Origin: Pigoraptor vietnamica
Taxonomy: Eukaryota > Opisthokonta > Filasterea
Length of the DNA stretch: 10,386 nt
NCBI GenBank assembly: GCA_943704525.1
Contig: CALSCQ010002624.1
Span: 1 to 10,386, forward strand
Direction of reading: 5' to 3'
Below are positions 10,352 through 10,386 of this stretch, piece after piece. How positions within the stretch are numbered: position 1 is the first letter of the stretch; each line of letters starts with the position of its first letter. The position numbers and the translations under genes are program-made. A model generated the notes under the pieces. It did no database searches, had not been told where the DNA came from, and was given only the letters and a program-made list of their open reading frames with translations.

Positions 10352-10386
10352 GTGCGAATCTGTTTGTTTCAACTTACGCGGGGGGG

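Overview
The window is nuclear DNA from a GC-rich, intron-rich, gene-dense eukaryote, most likely a free-living protist. It holds four protein-coding genes in 10.4 kb. At least 13 GT-AG introns can be placed by reading frame and, for two genes, by family conservation. Most introns are 90 to 260 nt; one is 501 nt. No bacterial, viral or transposon genes are visible. I cannot assign the species: gene density and introns would fit an amoebozoan such as Acanthamoeba, an apusomonad or a choanoflagellate.

Layout. (1) 1-257 is the end of an intron filled by a (GT)54 microsatellite. (2) 258-2233 (+) is the 3' part of a leucine-rich-repeat gene, three exons, 5' end outside the window. (3) 2234-3394 is intergenic and promoter-like, with a roughly 40-bp periodic array of CCAAT and CACGTG elements and E2F-like sites. 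(4) 3395-4613 (+) is a four-exon C3HC4 RING-finger gene, complete. (5) 4614-4996 separates two convergent genes. (6) 4997-6986 (-) is a complete six-exon METTL6-type tRNA 3-methylcytidine methyltransferase gene whose introns carry long C runs and a CA-rich minisatellite (sense strand). (7) 6987-7533 is a divergent promoter with TATA, CACGTG and CCAAT-type motifs. (8) 7534-10351 onward (+) is a delta-like phosphoinositide-specific phospholipase C: PH-like, EF-like, catalytic X, acidic linker and catalytic Y regions are present. The C2 domain is expected beyond the window.

The four genes (LRR scaffold, ubiquitin ligase, tRNA modification, phosphoinositide signalling) do not form an obvious pathway, and I see no new multi-gene system. 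The unusual content is non-coding. Long simple-sequence tracts lie almost entirely in introns. The 5' splice sites favour GTGGGT with an invariant G at +5 but rarely A at +4. Two introns are in frame and stop-free. CCAAT/CACGTG pairs recur with similar spacing in both intergenic promoters.
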